This document shows, one piece after another, positions 51,886-60,803 of a stretch of DNA of 64,000 bases (its first letter is position 1; each line of letters opens with the position of its first letter). The DNA is from Deinococcales bacterium (lineage in GTDB: Bacteria; Deinococcota; Deinococci; Deinococcales; JAAFIG01): the NCBI GenBank assembly GCA_013298595.1, contig JAAFIG010000001.1, forward strand, positions 190,214 to 254,213, given 5' to 3'. A model generated the notes under the pieces. It was not told where the DNA came from. It worked only from the letters and a program-made list of their open reading frames with translations, and ran no database searches. Both the position numbers and the translations under genes were made by a program.

Positions 51886-53934
51886 ATGGAACACCCCGCC
51901 AATGCCCTGATTCACGAAACCAGCCCTTATTTATTACAACATGCTTACAACCCAGTGCGCTGGTTGCCGTGGGGCGAAACGGCTTTTGAAGCTGCTAAAA
52001 CTCGAGACGTACCAATTTTGTTATCGGTTGGTTACAGCGCCTGTCATTGGTGTCATGTCATGGAACGCGAGAGTTTTGAAAACCCAGAAATTGCAGCCCT
52101 GATGAACCAACTTTTTATTCCAGTCAAAGTAGACCGCGAAGAACGCCCCGATGTGGACAGTATTTATATGAATGCTGTGCAAATGCTCAGTGGTGCAGGT
52201 GGCTGGCCCATGACCATGTTCTTAACCCCAGAAGGTAAACCCTTTTACGGTGGTACTTACTACCCACCCACCGATCGTTATGGCAGACCGGGTTTTACCA
52301 GAGTGTTACAGTCAGTATCCGATGCTTGGCACAACAAACGAGAACAATTACTCGAGACCGCCAATGATTTAACCAATCATTTGAAAAACTTTGAGAACTT
52401 AGCCAGTAAAAATAGCCTCGAAACAGATATTCCCATGAAAGCATTAACAACCCTCGAGCGCAGTTTTGACCCACAATACGGTGGTTTTGGCAGTGCCCCC
52501 AAATTTCCTAATCCAGCCAATCTCGAATGGTTACTCGAGCATCATCATCGTGTACGTAATGCAAAAGCACTTGAAATGCTAACCCTCACCTTGGAGTGCA
52601 TGGCAAGTGGTGGTATTTACGATCATCTTGGTGGTGGTTTTGCTCGGTACAGCACTGATGAACGTTGGTTAGCGCCTCATTTTGAGAAAATGCTGTACGA
52701 CAACGCCCAACTGATTAAACTCTATGCCCTGACCTACCAAGCCACAGATAATACTGCCTTTTTCTTAACCGCCAAAGAAAGCCTCGAGTATTTGCTACGC
52801 GAAATGCAAAGCCCAGAAGGTGGTTTTTACAGCGCCCAAGATGCCGATTCTGAAGGTGTCGAAGGCAAATATTTTGTTTGGGATGAAACCCAAATAGATG
52901 CTGTGCTTGGTGAAGACAGTGCCATTTTCAAACGCGCTTACGGTGTTACCAGCCAAGGCAACTGGGAGCACAAAAATATTTTAACTCGAGTTTCTAGCGA
53001 TGCCGAATTACAACCCCTGCTTGAACCCGAAACCGATGTTCACGAATACCTCGAGAATTGCCGCATAAAATTATTTCTCAAGCGTGAAAAACGCATCAAA
53101 CCTGGTTTAGATGACAAAATCCTTTGCAGTTGGAATGGACTAACCCTCGAAGCATTTGCTGTAGCTGCCAGAGTCATGGGTGGACGAGCACCAAAATACT
53201 TGGCTCATGCTCAAAAACTGGCTGGTTTTTTACTCGAGAAATTTGCTTTCACCGATCAAAGCGGACATTTGCGCCTCTGGCATACTTATAAAACAGGTAC
53301 AACTGCCAAAATTCATGGCATGCTCGAAGATTATGCTTTCCTTGGACTAGGCATGCTCGAGATCTACCAAAGTACTTTTGAACCGCAATACCTCGAGACA
53401 GCCCAAGCGCTTGTGGGCAGCATCGAAACGTATTTCTTAGACCCCAGTGGTGGTTACTTTGACACTGCCAGCGATGGTGAAACCCTGATTGTCCGCCCGA
53501 AAAGCTACTTTGACAGCGCCATGCCCAGTGGCAACGGCGCAACCAGTTTATTACTGCTTAAACTCGCCCGATTAACCAGCCAAGATACTCTTGAGCAAAA
53601 TGCCTTAATTGCTATTCAACAAATGCAGGACATGATGCAACGCCAACCCACAGGTTTTGGCAGCCTTAACCGCGCCTTAGAACAGCATCTTGCACCACAC
53701 CAAGAAATTGCCATCAGTGGCGATTTAAGCAACGAAGATACCAAAACCTTGTTAAAAATCATTCGCAAAAAATACCAACCACACACAGCTATTGCTGCAG
53801 GAACTGCCAAATTACCTGTTCTCGAGAACCGTCAAAGCCTTGAAGCTCGAGTCTTTATTTGTCAGAACATGACTTGTCAAATGCCTATCAGCAATCCAGA
53901 TGAATTACTCGAGGTTTTTGAGTTGCACAATTAA
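51886..53934 (+). CDS. DUF255 thioredoxin-domain protein (YyaL/SSP411 family)
   Basis: 682 residues. The opening [33 protein letters not shown] is diagnostic. The thioredoxin-like part has [18 protein letters not shown] with a Cys53-Cys56 pair. From about 180 on there is an (alpha/alpha)6 barrel like N-acylglucosamine 2-epimerases ([56 protein letters not shown]). Members occur widely from bacteria to humans (SPATA20) and their reaction is not settled. Cytoplasmic, with no signal peptide. Divergent from the PRTase-like gene. Confidence 0.93.
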   Translation: MEHPANALIHETSPYLLQHAYNPVRWLPWGETAFEAAKTRDVPILLSVGYSACHWCHVMERESFENPEIAALMNQLFIPVKVDREERPDVDSIYMNAVQMLSGAGGWPMTMFLTPEGKPFYGGTYYPPTDRYGRPGFTRVLQSVSDAWHNKREQLLETANDLTNHLKNFENLASKNSLETDIPMKALTTLERSFDPQYGGFGSAPKFPNPANLEWLLEHHHRVRNAKALEMLTLTLECMASGGIYDHLGGGFARYSTDERWLAPHFEKMLYDNAQLIKLYALTYQATDNTAFFLTAKESLEYLLREMQSPEGGFYSAQDADSEGVEGKYFVWDETQIDAVLGEDSAIFKRAYGVTSQGNWEHKNILTRVSSDAELQPLLEPETDVHEYLENCRIKLFLKREKRIKPGLDDKILCSWNGLTLEAFAVAARVMGGRAPKYLAHAQKLAGFLLEKFAFTDQSGHLRLWHTYKTGTTAKIHGMLEDYAFLGLGMLEIYQSTFEPQYLETAQALVGSIETYFLDPSGGYFDTASDGETLIVRPKSYFDSAMPSGNGATSLLLLKLARLTSQDTLEQNALIAIQQMQDMMQRQPTGFGSLNRALEQHLAPHQEIAISGDLSNEDTKTLLKIIRKKYQPHTAIAAGTAKLPVLENRQSLEARVFICQNMTCQMPISNPDELLEVFELHN

Positions 53935-53972
53935 GCCAGTTTCTTTGCGTAATTCCTTATAATACCAATTCC

Positions 53973-54098
53973 GTTTTAATGTGAGGCTTACGCCTCACAT
54001 TAAAACCGCGCTAGAGCGCGTGAGAACCCCCGTTTTGGACGGAGTACGTGTAATTTTTGCTGTTTTTTGCAAAATGGAGCGTACATAGTCCAAAACGG
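53973..54098 (+). repeat. Multi-hairpin non-coding element
   Basis: Three consecutive structures. GTTTTAATGTGAGGC (53973-53987) pairs perfectly with 53992-54006 around TTAC. CGCGCT-AG-AGCGCG is at 54007-54020. CCGTTTTGGAC (54030-54040) pairs with GTCCAAAACGG (54088-54098), with inner pairs GTACG/CGTAC and TTTTGC/GCAAAA. ATACC near 53962 and GGTAT near 54099 make short terminal inverted repeats, so this could be a MITE or a structured RNA. The remainder of the gap 53935-54285 holds the lactonase promoter region. Confidence 0.5.
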
Positions 54099-54227
54099 TA
54101 TAGCATCAGAACGGTTTGTCTTCCTCGTGCGCCCTGTGGGTAAGTTTTCGATATAGAAACAGGGTAGTAGACACGAAAAAAGATGTAAGTATTGCACAAA
54201 AACGAATTATTGTACGGGGTTACAGCT

Positions 54228-54288
54228 GTGTTAAATTGTAAAAAATAACACTGTTTTATTTTCATAACATCGTTATATTTATGTTATG
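54228..54288. promoter_or_regulatory. Promoter and TetR-type operators overlapping the lactonase start codon
   Basis: CATAACAT-N10-ATGTTATG (54263-54288) is a perfect dyad whose right arm includes the ATG at 54286. TAAC-ATC-GTTA (54265-54275) overlaps it, and GTGTTA...TAACAC (54228-54251) lies upstream. TATATT (54274-54279) is the -10, 6 nt from the ATG, so a bound repressor would cover promoter and start. The third gene downstream is a TetR regulator. Confidence 0.55.
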
Positions 54289-55293
54289 ACACTATCTCGA
54301 GTTACTCGTCGGCAAGCCATTAGCATTGGTTTAACAAGCATCGCAGGACTCAGCGCTTGGCAATTCTGGCTTGGCTCGAGTCAAGCCAAACAAATGAAAA
54401 CACAAATCCAACAGATGCCGTTTATCCCTCCTGTCAGTATCCGCACCGCTTCGGGAATGCGTGTTCACGGCATCCAAACCGCTTGGATCAGCATTAAAAC
54501 AGCTCATTATGCACTGCATGGACTTGAGGCAATGCGCATTCCGAGCATTCTTGCTGATACCAATTGGACTCAAGCCAAACCTGTTTTAAGTTGGATTCTT
54601 GAGCATCCCGAGGGTTTAATAATCGTTGATACAGGCGAACAAGCAGAAGCACGAAACCTCGAAACATATATGGCATGTGCAGACCCTGCAAGCCAGTTTT
54701 TTATTACCAAAAATTTTCATTTACAAAGCAGCTCAGAAATGGAACTCGGTTCTCAGTTACGCTTATTGGGACTCGAGCCTAATGATGTGCGATATGTGAT
54801 TCAAACCCATTTGCATTTTGACCATGCTAATGGGTTTCAGTTTGTCCCTAAAGCCAAAGTGCTGGTGGCTCAAGCTGAAATCCTTGGACATCAACAAATG
54901 CCTGTGGGTGCAGTACGTTGCAAATACCCGAGCAAACTCGAGTTTACACCTGTGGATTACACCAAAGGTTCTTTTGCCAGTTTTGCTGCACATCAAAACA
55001 TTACCAAAAACGGTGACGTGCTTTTAGTTCCCACACCAGGACACAGTTACGGGCATCAAAGCGTTGTACTACAAGACTTAGAACGCGATTACGTTTTTGC
55101 TGGTGATGTGACTTTCGATGAAGCCCAACTTGAGCAACGGATAATTGGTGGTATTTCCAACGATGTCCCTGCAACCAGAGACAGCTTAGAAAAAATGCGG
55201 CGTTACATTCAAGAAAAACCCGTAGTGTACTTACCTAGCCACGATCCCGAATCGTTAAACCGTTTTGCTAAAGCAAGCACCAGCCGTTTTTAA
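54286..55293 (+). CDS. Metallo-beta-lactamase-fold hydrolase (N-acyl-homoserine-lactonase-like), Tat substrate
   Basis: 335 residues. The N-terminus (SRVTRRQAISIGLTSIAGLSAW) has a twin arginine and hydrophobic stretch, so Tat export is likely. The dinuclear metal motif is THLHFDH (175-180 with the preceding Thr), with further ligands in TPGHSYGH, FAGDVTFD and YLPSHDPES. HLHFDHANG and the Asp/His arrangement match the AHL-lactonase/AttM group, though related enzymes hydrolyse other lactones and esters. First of a three-gene unit with SRPBCC and TetR genes. Confidence 0.87.
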   Translation: MTLSRVTRRQAISIGLTSIAGLSAWQFWLGSSQAKQMKTQIQQMPFIPPVSIRTASGMRVHGIQTAWISIKTAHYALHGLEAMRIPSILADTNWTQAKPVLSWILEHPEGLIIVDTGEQAEARNLETYMACADPASQFFITKNFHLQSSSEMELGSQLRLLGLEPNDVRYVIQTHLHFDHANGFQFVPKAKVLVAQAEILGHQQMPVGAVRCKYPSKLEFTPVDYTKGSFASFAAHQNITKNGDVLLVPTPGHSYGHQSVVLQDLERDYVFAGDVTFDEAQLEQRIIGGISNDVPATRDSLEKMRRYIQEKPVVYLPSHDPESLNRFAKASTSRF

Positions 55294-55301
55294 GGAGTTG
55301 T

Positions 55302-55742
55302 ATGGATAAAATTGCCACTGGTTCACCTCGAGATTTTCAATACACCCTACCAATCCAGACTTCTCGAGCCTCGTTTTGGAAAATCTGGACAGATGCCAAC
55401 ACTTGGGCGAGTTGGGATACGCCCTTGCAAAGCGCTACACTAACCGCACCAATGCAGCTTGGAATTCGAGGCAGTTTAATCACCAAGAATGGTCAGAAAT
55501 CCGAATTTATCATCAGTCAATTCCAAGCCCTTGAGTCGTACACCATGACGACTGCTTTACCGCTTGGTCAGCTCGAGATTCAGCGTTCTTTCTCGGAACG
55601 TAACGGGCAACTCGAGTTTACGCATCGGGTACGGTTTCTGGGTTTAAGTGCTGGTTTATTTGCAGCTTTACTTGGCAAAGGATTTATGCAGGAATTACCA
55701 GTTGTGATGCAAAACCTCAAAGCGATGGCTGAAAAGTCGTAA
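55302..55742 (+). CDS. SRPBCC-family protein (polyketide cyclase/dehydrase-like)
   Basis: 146 residues with the START/SRPBCC pattern: FQYTLPIQTSRASFWKIWTDANTWASWDTPLQSATL at the start, GIRGSLI in the middle, and a long C-terminal helix (LFAALLGKGFMQELPVVMQNLKAMAEKS). These proteins bind hydrophobic ligands in a cavity. It begins 8 nt after the lactonase gene with AAGGAG at good spacing, so both probably handle the same class of molecule. Confidence 0.8.
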   Translation: MDKIATGSPRDFQYTLPIQTSRASFWKIWTDANTWASWDTPLQSATLTAPMQLGIRGSLITKNGQKSEFIISQFQALESYTMTTALPLGQLEIQRSFSERNGQLEFTHRVRFLGLSAGLFAALLGKGFMQELPVVMQNLKAMAEKS

Positions 55743-55752
55743 TCTAAGTTGT

Positions 55753-56355
55753 ATGGCTGTGATTAAAAGTATGAAAGCTCGAGGAGAAGATGCAAAACGC
55801 ATAGCACTACTCGAGATTGCCATTGGATTGCTTGAGCAGAATGGAGCAGCAGGGCTTTCGATGCGCCGCATCGCCGAACAAGCAGGGTGTTCAACCACGA
55901 TGCTTTACACGCTTTTTGGTGGCAAAGAAGAACTGGCAAATGCTTTGTACCTCGAAGGTTTTAGGCGTTTAGAAAGTGCTTTACAAAAAGTTCATTACTC
56001 AAAACCATTTGATCAAATACTGGCATTAAACATGATGTATAGAGTCTTTGCCCTCGAGAATCCAATGTTTTACAGTATCATGTTTGAACGCCCAATCCCA
56101 GAATTTCAGGTTTCCCAAAGCAGCCGTTTACAAGCTTGGCAGAGCATGCTGCCTTTGCAAACAGCCATTACAAAAGCAATAGAGCAAGGTATTTTGCAAA
56201 CAACCAATGCCGAAAACCTTGCGATGCAACTCTGGATGACCACACATGGCGTGGTTAGCCTCGAGTTAGCAGGGTACATGACCCCTGAACTCGAAGCTGG
56301 CGAAGTGATTCTCGAACGGATGATTCGGGATTATTTACAAAATTTGATGCTTTAG
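55753..56355 (+). CDS. TetR/AcrR-family regulator (WHG-type)
   Basis: 200 residues. The N-terminal helix-turn-helix is IALLEIAIGLLEQNGAAGLSMRRIAEQAGCSTTMLYTLFGGKEELANALY. The C-terminal part (FALENPMFYSIMFERPIPEF, WMTTHGVVSLELAGYM) has the FW.xxHGxxxLEL pattern of the WHG domain group. It is 10 nt after the SRPBCC gene and probably represses its own unit through the dyads at 54228-54288. The inducer may be the substrate of the lactonase-like enzyme. Convergent with the next gene (3 nt). Confidence 0.9.
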   Translation: MAVIKSMKARGEDAKRIALLEIAIGLLEQNGAAGLSMRRIAEQAGCSTTMLYTLFGGKEELANALYLEGFRRLESALQKVHYSKPFDQILALNMMYRVFALENPMFYSIMFERPIPEFQVSQSSRLQAWQSMLPLQTAITKAIEQGILQTTNAENLAMQLWMTTHGVVSLELAGYMTPELEAGEVILERMIRDYLQNLML

Positions 56356-56358
56356 TTT

Positions 56359-56673
56359 TTATTTTTGCTCGGGGAGTTTCCAGCCTCTGAATTGATAGTA
56401 ACGTTCTTTGGGTTCAGCGGTTAGTGGATGTATGCCGTGTTTCGGTAGCCACCAGAAATGCACAAAGACAAACAAACCAGCCATACAACCTAATGCGACA
56501 TAAAAACCTGTTCGTCCTGTTAAAGCTGTAATAGCAATGGCAAAAGCTGTAACAAATACCATTTTTGCAACCCTGCGCCATTTTGGAAGACCTTCTTCAA
56601 AGTGCCCAAAAAAGACGTTTCCAACAGCGAAAATACTGGTAATAATGGTTGTTTCAAAGAAATAGTTTTCCAC
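56359..56673 (-). CDS. Small membrane protein behind a metalloregulator-like operator
   Basis: 104 residues from a GTG at 56673. MENYFFETTIITSIFAVGNVFFGHFEEGLPKWRRVAKMVFVTAFAIAI reads as two membrane segments around a His/Glu-rich loop (GHFEEG), then a third (FYVALGCMAGLFVFVHFWWLP). His and Glu in or next to membrane segments could bind metal. Similar short proteins occur in many bacteria without a known role. The promoter TATAAT lies within an 18-bp palindrome at 56688-56705, so metal-dependent control is likely. Confidence 0.72.
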   Translation of the reverse strand: MENYFFETTIITSIFAVGNVFFGHFEEGLPKWRRVAKMVFVTAFAIAITALTGRTGFYVALGCMAGLFVFVHFWWLPKHGIHPLTAEPKERYYQFRGWKLPEQK

Positions 56674-56687
56674 AGAATCGCCTCATG

Positions 56688-56715
56688 CCTAAATTATAAT
56701 TTAGGTACACCTAAA
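56688..56715. promoter_or_regulatory. Tandem DtxR/MntR-like palindromes over a -10 element
   Basis: CCTAAATTATAATTTAGG (56688-56705) is a perfect palindrome and TTTAGGT-AC-ACCTAAA (56700-56715) is a second one that shares a half-site. TTTAGGT/ACCTAAA half-sites are typical of DtxR/IdeR/MntR metalloregulators. A TATAAT for the minus-strand gene is inside the first palindrome, about 20 nt before its GTG. Confidence 0.6.
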
Positions 56716-56858
56716 AATCAATAAGCACCTACAAACTGAGTTTGGCAGACTTTGGCTCGAGTACAGCTCTCAGTCATAGGTAACAACTCGAGCAAAAGAA
56801 ATCCTGCTCGATATACTCAACAAGATCGTACTATTTTGACTTTAACAAACTGAACTGA

Positions 56859-57158
56859 TTACAGCAAACCCATTGGGTCTTCACTGGCTGCATAAAACTC
56901 GAGTAACGGTGTGCGTTTCAATTGAATTTCCCGAGTTAAACCACGTTGCAAGAAACCTTTAGCATGATTTAGAGCCGCCACAGCTTGTTCGACATCGCCA
57001 ATACAGGAAATAAAGACTCGAGCGTGAATTAAATCCGACGTGATTCGTACTTTTTCAACCGATAAAATCAGTGGTAAGCGCGGGTCAGAGAGTTCTGCAA
57101 TCAGGCTGGCAAGAATACGGGTAACGGCTGCCTCAATTTGAGCGACACGTTGGCTCAT
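56859..57158 (-). CDS. rbfA: Ribosome-binding factor A
   Basis: 99 residues, a short RbfA. It shows the KH-like fold: RVAQIEAAVTRILASLIAELSDPRLPLILSVEKVRITSDLIHARVFISCIGD, then ALNHAKGFLQRGLTREIQLKRTPLLEFY. It matures the 5' end of 16S rRNA in the 30S subunit and matters in the cold. It lacks the longer C-terminal tail of many homologues. The ATG overlaps the glmM stop. Confidence 0.92.
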   Translation of the reverse strand: MSQRVAQIEAAVTRILASLIAELSDPRLPLILSVEKVRITSDLIHARVFISCIGDVEQAVAALNHAKGFLQRGLTREIQLKRTPLLEFYAASEDPMGLL

Positions 57159-58471
57159 ACCCCACCGATTCGGCGAATAACACTGGCAACACTTTCGGCA
57201 AGTTCGGCTATTTCGCTTTGCGATTCGCCTTCAACCATAACGCGCAAAAGGCTTTCGGTTCCACTTGGACGCAAATTAATTCTGCCGCGCCCCTCGAGTT
57301 TACTTTCCACAATTTTTAAGGCAGCTTGTACATCATCGTGCTTAGCAATGGCTTTGTCTGTGACACGAATATTGACCAGCGTTTGAGGGTATAACGGCAT
57401 TTCTTCTCGCCATTGCTGCAAAGTTTTACCACTCGAGCGCACAGCTTTTAGCGTCAGCAATGCCGATAACATACCATCGCCTGTTGGGGCTGCATCTAAG
57501 AACAACGTATGCCCGCTTTGCTCGCCACCAAGGGTTAACCCTTTCTCGAGTAAACGCTCATGAACGTACCTATCCCCTACTCCTGTGCGCTCGAGTGCGA
57601 TGCCTTGTTCGCGTAATTTGACTTCTAAGCCCATGTTGCTCATCAATGTGGCAACAACGGTGCGTTCGCCGCGTGTCACGCCGTTAATGTAAAGCATATG
57701 GTCACCATCTATCATTGCGCCTGTGCTATCCACCATCAGGCAACGGTCACCATCGCCATCAAAAGCAATTCCAAGGTCGAATTTCATATCTCGCACCAAG
57801 TTTTGCAGCGTTTCTGGGTGGGTACTGCCACAAGCAGTATTGATATTGCGTCCGTCTGGATTGGTAAAAACCGCAAAAACATCTGCGCCTGCTCGTTGAA
57901 AAACCTTGGGTGCAAGCCGATGCGTTGCACCGTTCGCGCAATCCAAAGCAATTTTCAGACCACGTAAATCTGGGGCTTGCTCGAGTAAAAAACTCGAATA
58001 TAAGCGTTCGGCTTCGCGGTAATCGGTGACAGCGCCAATGCTTGTGCCTGTTACTTTGGGTAATGCCATCTCGAGGTTCGCTTCGATAGCCAGTTCTAGG
58101 GCATCAGTGAGTTTTTCGCCACTCGAACCAAAGAATTTAATGCCATTATCTTGGTATGGATTATGTGAAGCACTAATCACCACACCCGCTGTTGCACCAA
58201 GTTGCCTTGCTAGGTAACTGACTCCAGGGGTTGGCATCACACCCAAGTGAATCACATTGACCCCTTGAGCAGTTAAACCAGCTGCCAAAGCAGCCTCGAG
58301 CATATCGCCTGATTGCCGTGTGTCCTTGCCAATAACCACAACAGGTTTACGTGATTGTGCCTTAAAAACCTCAGCCGCCGCCATCCCCAATTGCAAAGTC
58401 CAAGCAGCCGTTAAAGGAGCTTCACCTGCGACTGCACGCACACCATCTGTTCCAAAGTATTTCCGACTCAT
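57155..58471 (-). CDS. glmM: Phosphoglucosamine mutase
   Basis: 438 residues from MSRKYFGTDGVRAVAGEAPLT. The phosphoserine loop is GVVISASHNPYQDNGIKFFG, the metal loop FDGDGDR, the sugar-binding loop GGEQSGH and the phosphate loop LRPSGTESLLRVMVEG. It converts glucosamine-6-phosphate to glucosamine-1-phosphate for UDP-GlcNAc. TATGCT lies 8 nt upstream (leaderless), preceded by a near-perfect 30-bp palindrome. An upstream extension to 58549 is rejected because it crosses these elements. Confidence 0.95.
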   Translation of the reverse strand: MSRKYFGTDGVRAVAGEAPLTAAWTLQLGMAAAEVFKAQSRKPVVVIGKDTRQSGDMLEAALAAGLTAQGVNVIHLGVMPTPGVSYLARQLGATAGVVISASHNPYQDNGIKFFGSSGEKLTDALELAIEANLEMALPKVTGTSIGAVTDYREAERLYSSFLLEQAPDLRGLKIALDCANGATHRLAPKVFQRAGADVFAVFTNPDGRNINTACGSTHPETLQNLVRDMKFDLGIAFDGDGDRCLMVDSTGAMIDGDHMLYINGVTRGERTVVATLMSNMGLEVKLREQGIALERTGVGDRYVHERLLEKGLTLGGEQSGHTLFLDAAPTGDGMLSALLTLKAVRSSGKTLQQWREEMPLYPQTLVNIRVTDKAIAKHDDVQAALKIVESKLEGRGRINLRPSGTESLLRVMVEGESQSEIAELAESVASVIRRIGGV

Positions 58472-58479
58472 GAAGATGT

Positions 58480-58485
58480 AGCATA
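58480..58485 (-). promoter_or_regulatory. -10 element of the glmM-rbfA operon (leaderless)
   Basis: TATGCT on the minus strand, 8 nt before the ATG at 58471. Confidence 0.5.
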
Positions 58486-58515
58486 CCGTGTTTTTGCCAA
58501 TTGGTAAAAACACGG
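58486..58515. promoter_or_regulatory. 30-bp palindrome directly upstream of the glmM -10
   Basis: CCGTGTTTTTGCCAA followed by its reverse complement with one changed base per half (centre CCAATTGG). It abuts the -10 and covers the -35 position, as a repressor or activator site would. Confidence 0.5.
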
Positions 58516-58704
58516 CTACTTTAAAAATGCCTCGAGAAGTCATCAGCAAGTCATCGGTGGTTTTGTAACCTCAGTAGGCTACGATTTGTTGCGGCAACTG
58601 TAACAGAGGTGCGCTATGCTCGAGGGGTAAAACAAAGTGATAGCGTGTACAATTCTGCCAGCAGGGTCGGTATTAGCAAGTTATGATGGATTAATGGAGG
58701 CTTC

Positions 58705-60126
58705 ATGAAACGATTATTATCAACAATTGGTTTGGTGGTGGCATTATCCGGTGCTGCAATAGCTCAAGATGTGCGATCCTTAGGTTTAGGTGGCGCTTTA
58801 GTGCCAGGCTCGAGTTTAGCGCCATTTAACCCAGCCTATTTGAATTATCCTTCCGATGGACGCGGTGGTGGTTTAACATTACCCGTTGGGTTAATCAATT
58901 TCTTTGTTAATCCACAAATGAATGTGCTGGATTTTCTTAGCAATCGCTCGCCGTACTTAACAGGCAATCCACCTGCAAAAGTCTTTAATTTTTTAGCCGC
59001 TTTTGATCAAGTCACGCATTTGAATAGTTTTATTCTCAATACAGCATCTGCGCCTAGCGAACTGAGCATTAACCTCAGCAAAAACGGTATTACCTTATTT
59101 GATGTTGGCGCTAACAAGCCCCTTAATTTGGATTTCTCGAGCTTGGGTTCTTTTGGCACACCCAGTGCCACCAGTGGTGTGACCCCAATTTTTAGTGTTC
59201 CTTTTAGCATCGGACCTGTGGCAATTAAAATAGGTGTCTTTGCCAATGTTACCCCAACTTCCCCAAGATTAGACCCTGCAATTGTTGCCGATGTCAGCGA
59301 TGGCAACCTTGATTCTATTTACAACAATGCTGTCACTGCCAGTGCCCAAGCTGCGGCTGGTATCACCTTAGACATTGGTTTTAGTACCCCAATTCAAGTG
59401 GATCAAACAACAGTCTTTGTTGGTGCTCGAGGCAATGGTTTCTTTGGATTGGCTTTTGTGGATGCGAGTGGTCGAGTGATTGTGAAACCAGGCAGTACGC
59501 CCAGCATTGGTAATGCCAAAATTGGCTATGAATACACGGTTTTCCTTTCAAGTCCTTTTGCCAGTAATTTAGGCGCGGGGTATTCCAACGGCTTAGGTTT
59601 TGGTGGCTCTGCTGATGTTGGTGTGGTAGCCGATATGCCAGGTAGCTTACTTGGTGTTCCTGAACTCGAGAAATTCACTGTTGGGCTTGGGTTAATTGGT
59701 GTAGTCGAAGCCAACACTTGGACTGGTACCACAGCAACAACTACGTATGATCCAGATGTTGGACCAAACGCTATCACTGTGATCACGCCAAATGTGACTC
59801 GAGGTGGTATTAAATTTAATCCACTGATTACTGCTAACGCTGCTGGTAAATTCAGCGTTGGTGGCGGACTGAGTGTGCTTGCACTAGCCGATATTCAACT
59901 CGGACGTGGCAATTTCAATATCCATATCGGTGCAGAAGTGCAATGGACTTTATTTGTGGTGCGTGCAGGTGTCGGACTCGAGAATGGTCGTTTCCGCTTT
60001 GGCTTAGGTGGCGGACTCGAGTTTGCCCCTGGTATTGGCATGGATTTAGCCTTAACTGCTCATCCAACACCTTTTGTCGGTGGTACCTCGTTTGGTATCG
60101 CTGTTGCTGTGCGCTTTGGTTTCTAA
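58705..60126 (+). CDS. Outer-membrane beta-barrel protein
   Basis: 473 residues. Signal peptide MKRLLSTIGLVVALSGAAIAQ, then LGLGGALVPGSSLAPFNPAYLNYPSDGRGGGLTLPVG, similar to the opening of long-chain fatty-acid or TraF-like barrels. Amphipathic strands follow to the end (VQWTLFVVRAGVGLENGRFRFGLGGGLEFAPGIGMDLALTAH), and the last strand GIAVAVRFGF ends in Phe, the usual signal for outer-membrane insertion. GGAGG lies 5 nt before the ATG. The following lipoprotein gene starts 9 nt after its stop. Confidence 0.8.
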   Translation: MKRLLSTIGLVVALSGAAIAQDVRSLGLGGALVPGSSLAPFNPAYLNYPSDGRGGGLTLPVGLINFFVNPQMNVLDFLSNRSPYLTGNPPAKVFNFLAAFDQVTHLNSFILNTASAPSELSINLSKNGITLFDVGANKPLNLDFSSLGSFGTPSATSGVTPIFSVPFSIGPVAIKIGVFANVTPTSPRLDPAIVADVSDGNLDSIYNNAVTASAQAAAGITLDIGFSTPIQVDQTTVFVGARGNGFFGLAFVDASGRVIVKPGSTPSIGNAKIGYEYTVFLSSPFASNLGAGYSNGLGFGGSADVGVVADMPGSLLGVPELEKFTVGLGLIGVVEANTWTGTTATTTYDPDVGPNAITVITPNVTRGGIKFNPLITANAAGKFSVGGGLSVLALADIQLGRGNFNIHIGAEVQWTLFVVRAGVGLENGRFRFGLGGGLEFAPGIGMDLALTAHPTPFVGGTSFGIAVAVRFGF

Positions 60127-60135
60127 GGAGTCCTT

Positions 60136-60714
60136 ATGAAAAAACTTTTACTACCTTTAGCTGCAGCAGCGTTACTTGGTGCGTGCAGCACTGCAACCCT
60201 AATTAACATTAATGTGGATGGCGATAGCTTTATTGATGCTACAACCAAAACCATTTCCTTACCTGCTGTACCACCTATAACCCCACAAGTTGTGGTTATT
60301 CCTGATGGCGGTGCTGGTCTGCCATTGCAATTACCAACACTGACATTTTTAACTGGTATACGCTTAAATATTGGGGTCAGTGTTGTTGCCACCGACCCAA
60401 CCGCTGGAGCTACTGGCACCATTGAAATGTTTGTTGCCCAAAGCAGCACCGCAAATCTATACGACCCTGCCAATAAAGTACCAACCGCTGCCAACTGCGT
60501 TGGTGATGCCACACTCACCGAAGCAATCAACTTGAACTTGACCGCCACCAGCCCAGCGGCTTGTGCAGCTGCGTTTAATCTGATGAAGGCAGGCAATTTT
60601 AAAATTGGTGCTCGAGCCTCATTTAATTTAGTCAATGCCAGCCCAGTAACAGTCACACTGACCAATTTAGATGTTGGTGTTTCTGGTTATCCGGCTAAGC
60701 TTCTACCGCTGTAA
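60136..60714 (+). CDS. Lipoprotein of unknown function
   Basis: 192 residues. Signal MKKLLLPLAAAALLGACS with a perfect lipobox LGAC. The mature part is poor in charge and rich in Thr/Val/Ala/Pro (PAVPPITPQVVVIPDGGAGLPLQLPTLTFLTGIRLNIGVSVVAT), likely a beta-sandwich, with one Cys pair (NCVGDA, AACAAAF). AAGGAG precedes the ATG. Co-transcribed with the beta-barrel gene, and possibly its periplasmic or surface partner. A terminator follows. Confidence 0.78.
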   Translation: MKKLLLPLAAAALLGACSTATLININVDGDSFIDATTKTISLPAVPPITPQVVVIPDGGAGLPLQLPTLTFLTGIRLNIGVSVVATDPTAGATGTIEMFVAQSSTANLYDPANKVPTAANCVGDATLTEAINLNLTATSPAACAAAFNLMKAGNFKIGARASFNLVNASPVTVTLTNLDVGVSGYPAKLLPL

Positions 60715-60733
60715 TCTTTAACAAACCTTAAAG

Positions 60734-60768
60734 AAAGCGGCTCGAGACACCTTCGAGCCGCTTTTTCA
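60734..60768 (+). terminator. Rho-independent terminator with CTCGAG in the stem
   Basis: AAAGCGGCTCGA pairs with TCGAGCCGCTTT around a 7-nt loop, followed by T-rich sequence. The upstream arm includes an intact CTCGAG. Confidence 0.88.
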
Positions 60769-60790
60769 CTTTTTTTTGTTCAAAAACCAT

Positions 60791-60796
60791 TATGCT
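60791..60796 (+). promoter_or_regulatory. -10 element of the CxxCH protein gene (leaderless)
   Basis: TATGCT, then 7 nt to the ATG at 60804. The ATGs at 60792 and 60798 lie within or too near this element. Confidence 0.5.
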
Positions 60797-60803
60797 AATG
60801 CGT

